This document shows, piece by piece, positions 22,755 through 24,609 of a stretch of DNA of 24,609 nucleotides. Positions within the stretch are counted from its first letter, which is position 1, and each line of letters opens with the position of its first letter. The DNA comes from UCB2 sp964475735 (GTDB lineage Bacteria > Chloroflexota > Dehalococcoidia > Tepidiformales > Tepidiformaceae): the NCBI GenBank assembly GCA_964475735.1, contig CAYYYI010000028.1, forward strand, positions 1-24,609, in the 5' to 3' direction. Made by a program: the position numbers and the translations under genes. Under the pieces are notes generated by a model. It did not search any database. It was not told the origin of the DNA and was given only the letters and a program-made list of their open reading frames with translations.

Positions 22755-23657
22755 GTGAAGTTTGGCCTCGTCGCCACAAACCCCGCCTGGCTGGAGGGCC
22801 ACTGGGCGGCACTCGACGCCTCGCCGTTCGAGGCGCTCTATCTCATCGACCATCCCTCGATGCCTGCGCCCGACCCGTGGCCATACCTGGCGTACGCAGC
22901 CGCGCAGACGAAGCGCCTGCGGCTAGGGACGCACGTGACCGGTGCGCCCTTCCACCACCCGGCCGAGCTGGCGCGGGCCGTGGCCACGGTTGATGCGCTC
23001 AGCGACGGGCGGGCGGTGCTCGGCATCGGCGCTGGCTGGACGCGGGCCGATTTCGAGCCCTTTGGGTTTTCCCACCAGCCCTTCGCTCGCCGCGTGGCGC
23101 AGCTCGATGAGGCGGTGTGGTCCATCAAGGCCCTCTGGACGGGCGACCCCACGCCGTTGGAGGGCGAGTGGTGGCGGCTCGCCGGCGGCGGGGTCATCTC
23201 GCCGCGGCCGGTGCAGCGGCCCCACCCACCGATCATCATCGGTCTGAACCTGCCGGGGAGGGCGGCGGCGACGGCGGTGGCGCATGCGCAGGGAATCAAC
23301 ACCTGGCAGCTCGGTCCGGAGCAGGTGCGGGCGCTGGTGGAGCACCTTCGCGAACGGTGCACCGCCGCGGGACGCGACCCCGCGACGCTCGCCATCACCG
23401 CCGACGTGCTGTTTGCGAAAGGCGAAGGCCGCGCCGGGGCCGAGGCCCTGGCCGAGCGGGTGGCGAACTTCGCCCGCACGGGTGGCCGCGGCGGCCCCGC
23501 CACGCAGTGGCACGCGGACGGGGTGCTCTACGGCGATGCGGACCACATGGCGGAGCAGGTGCGGGCCTTCGCCGCCGCCGGGGTGGTGGAACTTTCGGTC
23601 ACGCTTTCGAACATGGGGGATGTGGAGTGGTTTGCGGAGAATGTGGCAGGGCGGTAG
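22755..23657 (+). CDS. LLM class F420/FMN-dependent oxidoreductase
   Basis: 300-residue luciferase-like monooxygenase family enzyme, TIM-barrel, probably using coenzyme F420. GTG 22755 follows AAGGA. Motifs: KFGLVATNP at the N-terminus, KRLRLGTHVTGAPFHHPAELARAVATVDALSDGRAVLGIGAGW, then FEPFGFSHQPFARRVAQLDEAVWSIKALWTG, RPVQRPHPPIIIGLNLPGRA and a C-terminal VRAFAAAGVVELSVTLSN. The substrate is unknown. The GC content is very high (about 80% in places) compared with the genes on either side, so this looks like host-type sequence between two accessory genes. Confidence 0.93.
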   Translation: MKFGLVATNPAWLEGHWAALDASPFEALYLIDHPSMPAPDPWPYLAYAAAQTKRLRLGTHVTGAPFHHPAELARAVATVDALSDGRAVLGIGAGWTRADFEPFGFSHQPFARRVAQLDEAVWSIKALWTGDPTPLEGEWWRLAGGGVISPRPVQRPHPPIIIGLNLPGRAAATAVAHAQGINTWQLGPEQVRALVEHLRERCTAAGRDPATLAITADVLFAKGEGRAGAEALAERVANFARTGGRGGPATQWHADGVLYGDADHMAEQVRAFAAAGVVELSVTLSNMGDVEWFAENVAGR

Positions 23658-23737
23658 GGACCCCGTGCTCGTCGGCCTCTTGAGAGTTCCGCGACTTGCG
23701 ACGGTCAAGACAGACTGCGCAAGCCGAAGGATCCTGC

Positions 23738-23743
23738 TATAGT
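23738..23743 (+). promoter_or_regulatory. -10-like TATAGT in the LLM-DUF3800 gap
   Basis: TATAGT matches the -10 consensus at 5 of 6 bases and points toward 23750 onward. No plus-strand protein gene follows, only foldable sequence and the convergent DUF3800 gene. Confidence 0.35.
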
Positions 23744-23755
23744 GCATTCGTTAGG

Positions 23756-23810
23756 CTCCCGTGCAGATACAGGCGCTCTTGCCTCCCGTAATCACTCGGG
23801 TCCACGGGGG
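23756..23810 (+). ncRNA. Candidate small structured RNA (three-way junction)
   Basis: The plus strand folds into stem CTCCCGTG/CACGGGGG (23756-23763 with 23803-23810), enclosing hairpins AGGC-GCTCTT-GCCT (23771-23784) and CCCG-TAATCACT-CGGG (23785-23800). TATAGT sits 12 bases upstream. No known RNA family is recognised. It could equally be a terminator region for the two converging genes. Confidence 0.25.
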
Positions 23811-23824
23811 CATTTCTATGCCCC
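23807..23824. terminator. Hairpin at the DUF3800 3' end
   Basis: GGGGCAT-TTCT-ATGCCCC is a perfect 7-bp stem that includes the DUF3800 stop codon. It has no T-tract and competes with the outer stem of the candidate small RNA. Confidence 0.35.
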
Positions 23825-24460
23825 GATCACTAAGTCTGAGACTTCCCTGTCTGGCTGCCTGACAAACAGATCCCAGTAGCCCTCGTCCTTGGTCAAGCGC
23901 CGATGATTCGCCCACGCCACATAATCAGCTACCTGAAGGCAGCCATGCGAGGCCGCGAGGGCCTGAACGGCACAAAATGGCTTCTCCCATAGCACGGGGT
24001 GATGGTAGCTCTCGACCGTGAGCACCTCCCCGATCAATGCGGGGAGATCCCTGAAGGCGCTCCACTCTGACGCCACGACCATGAGCTCATCGAAGTGCGC
24101 CAGGCGCGGGATGGTGTACCTGAACAGGACTTTGAGTGCCGCCCGGTACATTGCCCGTGGCGATCGCAGGTTCTCGTATATACGAGACTTCACAATGGAG
24201 ACAACGTCGCACCTGAGAAGCGGAGCTGTTCCGATAGCCTCGAAAACGAGCTGTCTGATCTGCGGGCAGTCGTCATGAGCGTGAAATCTGCCGCGGTACA
24301 CGTGATCGCTTGACCAATGAGCGTGACGGATTGCATCGAGCAAGGCCGCCACTTCGCCAGGCCTGGTCGTGACGATAGCCGCCACGCCAAAGGCCTGTGA
24401 ATTGCGCTCGCCGAACTTGGCATCCCCCTGCTCATCAAGAAAGACCCAGACCTTCGCCAT
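23816..24460 (-). CDS. DUF3800 domain protein
   Basis: 214-residue DUF3800 protein, predicted RNase H-like fold, molecular function unknown. ATG 24460 is chosen because the product then begins MAKVWVFLDEQGD, matching the family start. A longer frame adds an Arg/Thr repeat (RTRTRTR) coded by a six-base repeat. The usual first motif is (Y/F)-(I/L)-D-E-S-G-D; here the Ser is Gln (LDEQGD). The second family region is FHAHDD and the C-terminal motif LQVADYVAWANHRRL is typical, with its Asp intact. DUF3800 genes are frequent in mobile and defence islands. GC is lower than in the neighbouring LLM gene. It lies next to a tRNA gene, facing away from it. Confidence 0.85.
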   Translation of the reverse strand: MAKVWVFLDEQGDAKFGERNSQAFGVAAIVTTRPGEVAALLDAIRHAHWSSDHVYRGRFHAHDDCPQIRQLVFEAIGTAPLLRCDVVSIVKSRIYENLRSPRAMYRAALKVLFRYTIPRLAHFDELMVVASEWSAFRDLPALIGEVLTVESYHHPVLWEKPFCAVQALAASHGCLQVADYVAWANHRRLTKDEGYWDLFVRQPDREVSDLVIGA

Positions 24461-24543
24461 GATGATTCTCGTCCTCGTCCTCGTTCGCGCGAGCATGCGG
24501 CAGAGCGGCCGCGGCCGGCAAGTGGCCGGGTAGTGGGGAGGTG

Positions 24544-24549
24544 TAGACT
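24544..24549 (+). promoter_or_regulatory. -10-like TAGACT six bases before the tRNA-Sec 5' end
   Basis: TAGACT ends 6 bases before the first base of the tRNA (24556). Transcription could thus start at the mature 5' end. No clear -35 is found. Confidence 0.4.
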
Positions 24550-24555
24550 GCAGCC

Positions 24556-24609
24556 GGGAGTGGGTGGGGCCCGGTGGTCCTCGCCGTCTTCAAAACGGTT
24601 GCCCTGTCG
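24556..24609 (+). tRNA. selC: tRNA-Sec (anticodon TCA), 3' part beyond the window
   Basis: The 54 visible bases follow the bacterial selenocysteine tRNA plan: an 8-base acceptor strand (GGGAGTGG, 24556-24563), two linker bases, and a long 6-bp D stem GGGGCC/GGTCCT closed by the CGGT loop (24566-24581). After one linker base comes the anticodon arm GCCGT-CTTCAAA-ACGGT (24583-24599) with anticodon TCA at 24590-24592. The long variable arm begins at 24600. The 6-bp D stem with a 4-base loop is the distinguishing feature; ordinary tRNAs have a shorter stem and larger loop. The acceptor 3' strand, T arm and rest of the variable arm lie outside. It implies UGA-directed selenocysteine insertion in this organism. 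Confidence 0.82.

Overview
The window is high-GC bacterial DNA with an assembly gap of 100 Ns inside one gene, so it comes from a draft genome or metagenome scaffold. The taxonomic guess is Chloroflexota, possibly a Dehalococcoidia/Tepidiforma-like lineage. It rests on the GC content, the Thr/Pro/Ala-rich tail of the DUF389 protein, the mix of acyl-CoA dehydrogenase, APH-type kinase, crotonase and LLM oxidoreductase genes, and a lipoprotein-anchored amino-acid ABC system. It is inference, not proof.

Layout. 1-774 is the 3' part of a Zn/Mn-type ABC permease. 869-3180 pairs an ACAD10/11-like acyl-CoA dehydrogenase with an APH-fold kinase, a combination known from 4-hydroxyacid breakdown. 3326-4696 encodes a degenerate alpha/beta-hydrolase domain fused to a class III nucleotide cyclase. 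A minus-strand LuxR-type regulator whose receiver has lost its phospho-acceptor Asp (5021-5737) and a small membrane protein (4698-4973) follow. They are divergent from a FliA/WhiG-like sigma factor that has a long, structured leader (about 5821-6117). A crotonase (6894-7748, minus) is divergent from a three-gene phosphorelay cluster at 7959-11897: membrane histidine kinase, Rcp1-like receiver, and hybrid kinase.

11923-15257 is a four-gene polar amino-acid uptake operon (ATPase, lipoprotein binding protein, two permeases) with a very strong hairpin between the binding protein and permease genes. A SufR-like regulator with a TGAAAT/ATTTCA operator (15276-15926, minus) faces away from a second crotonase (16165-17007). 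Next come an unrecognised four-helix membrane protein, a DUF389 membrane protein and NhaA.

The last 3.7 kb looks accessory. It holds a phage Gp37/Gp68-type three-Cys protein (DUF5131) and its known partner TcmP, arranged tail to tail, and a DUF3800 protein. All three are lower in GC than the LLM oxidoreductase between them. The window ends inside a selenocysteine tRNA gene, a plausible integration or defence hot spot. A possible small structured RNA lies between the LLM and DUF3800 genes.

Two themes recur. Several regulatory proteins have lost catalytic or phosphorylation residues and look like pseudo-enzyme sensors. Several genes have a -10-like hexamer 6-9 bases before the start codon and no Shine-Dalgarno sequence, which suggests leaderless mRNAs.
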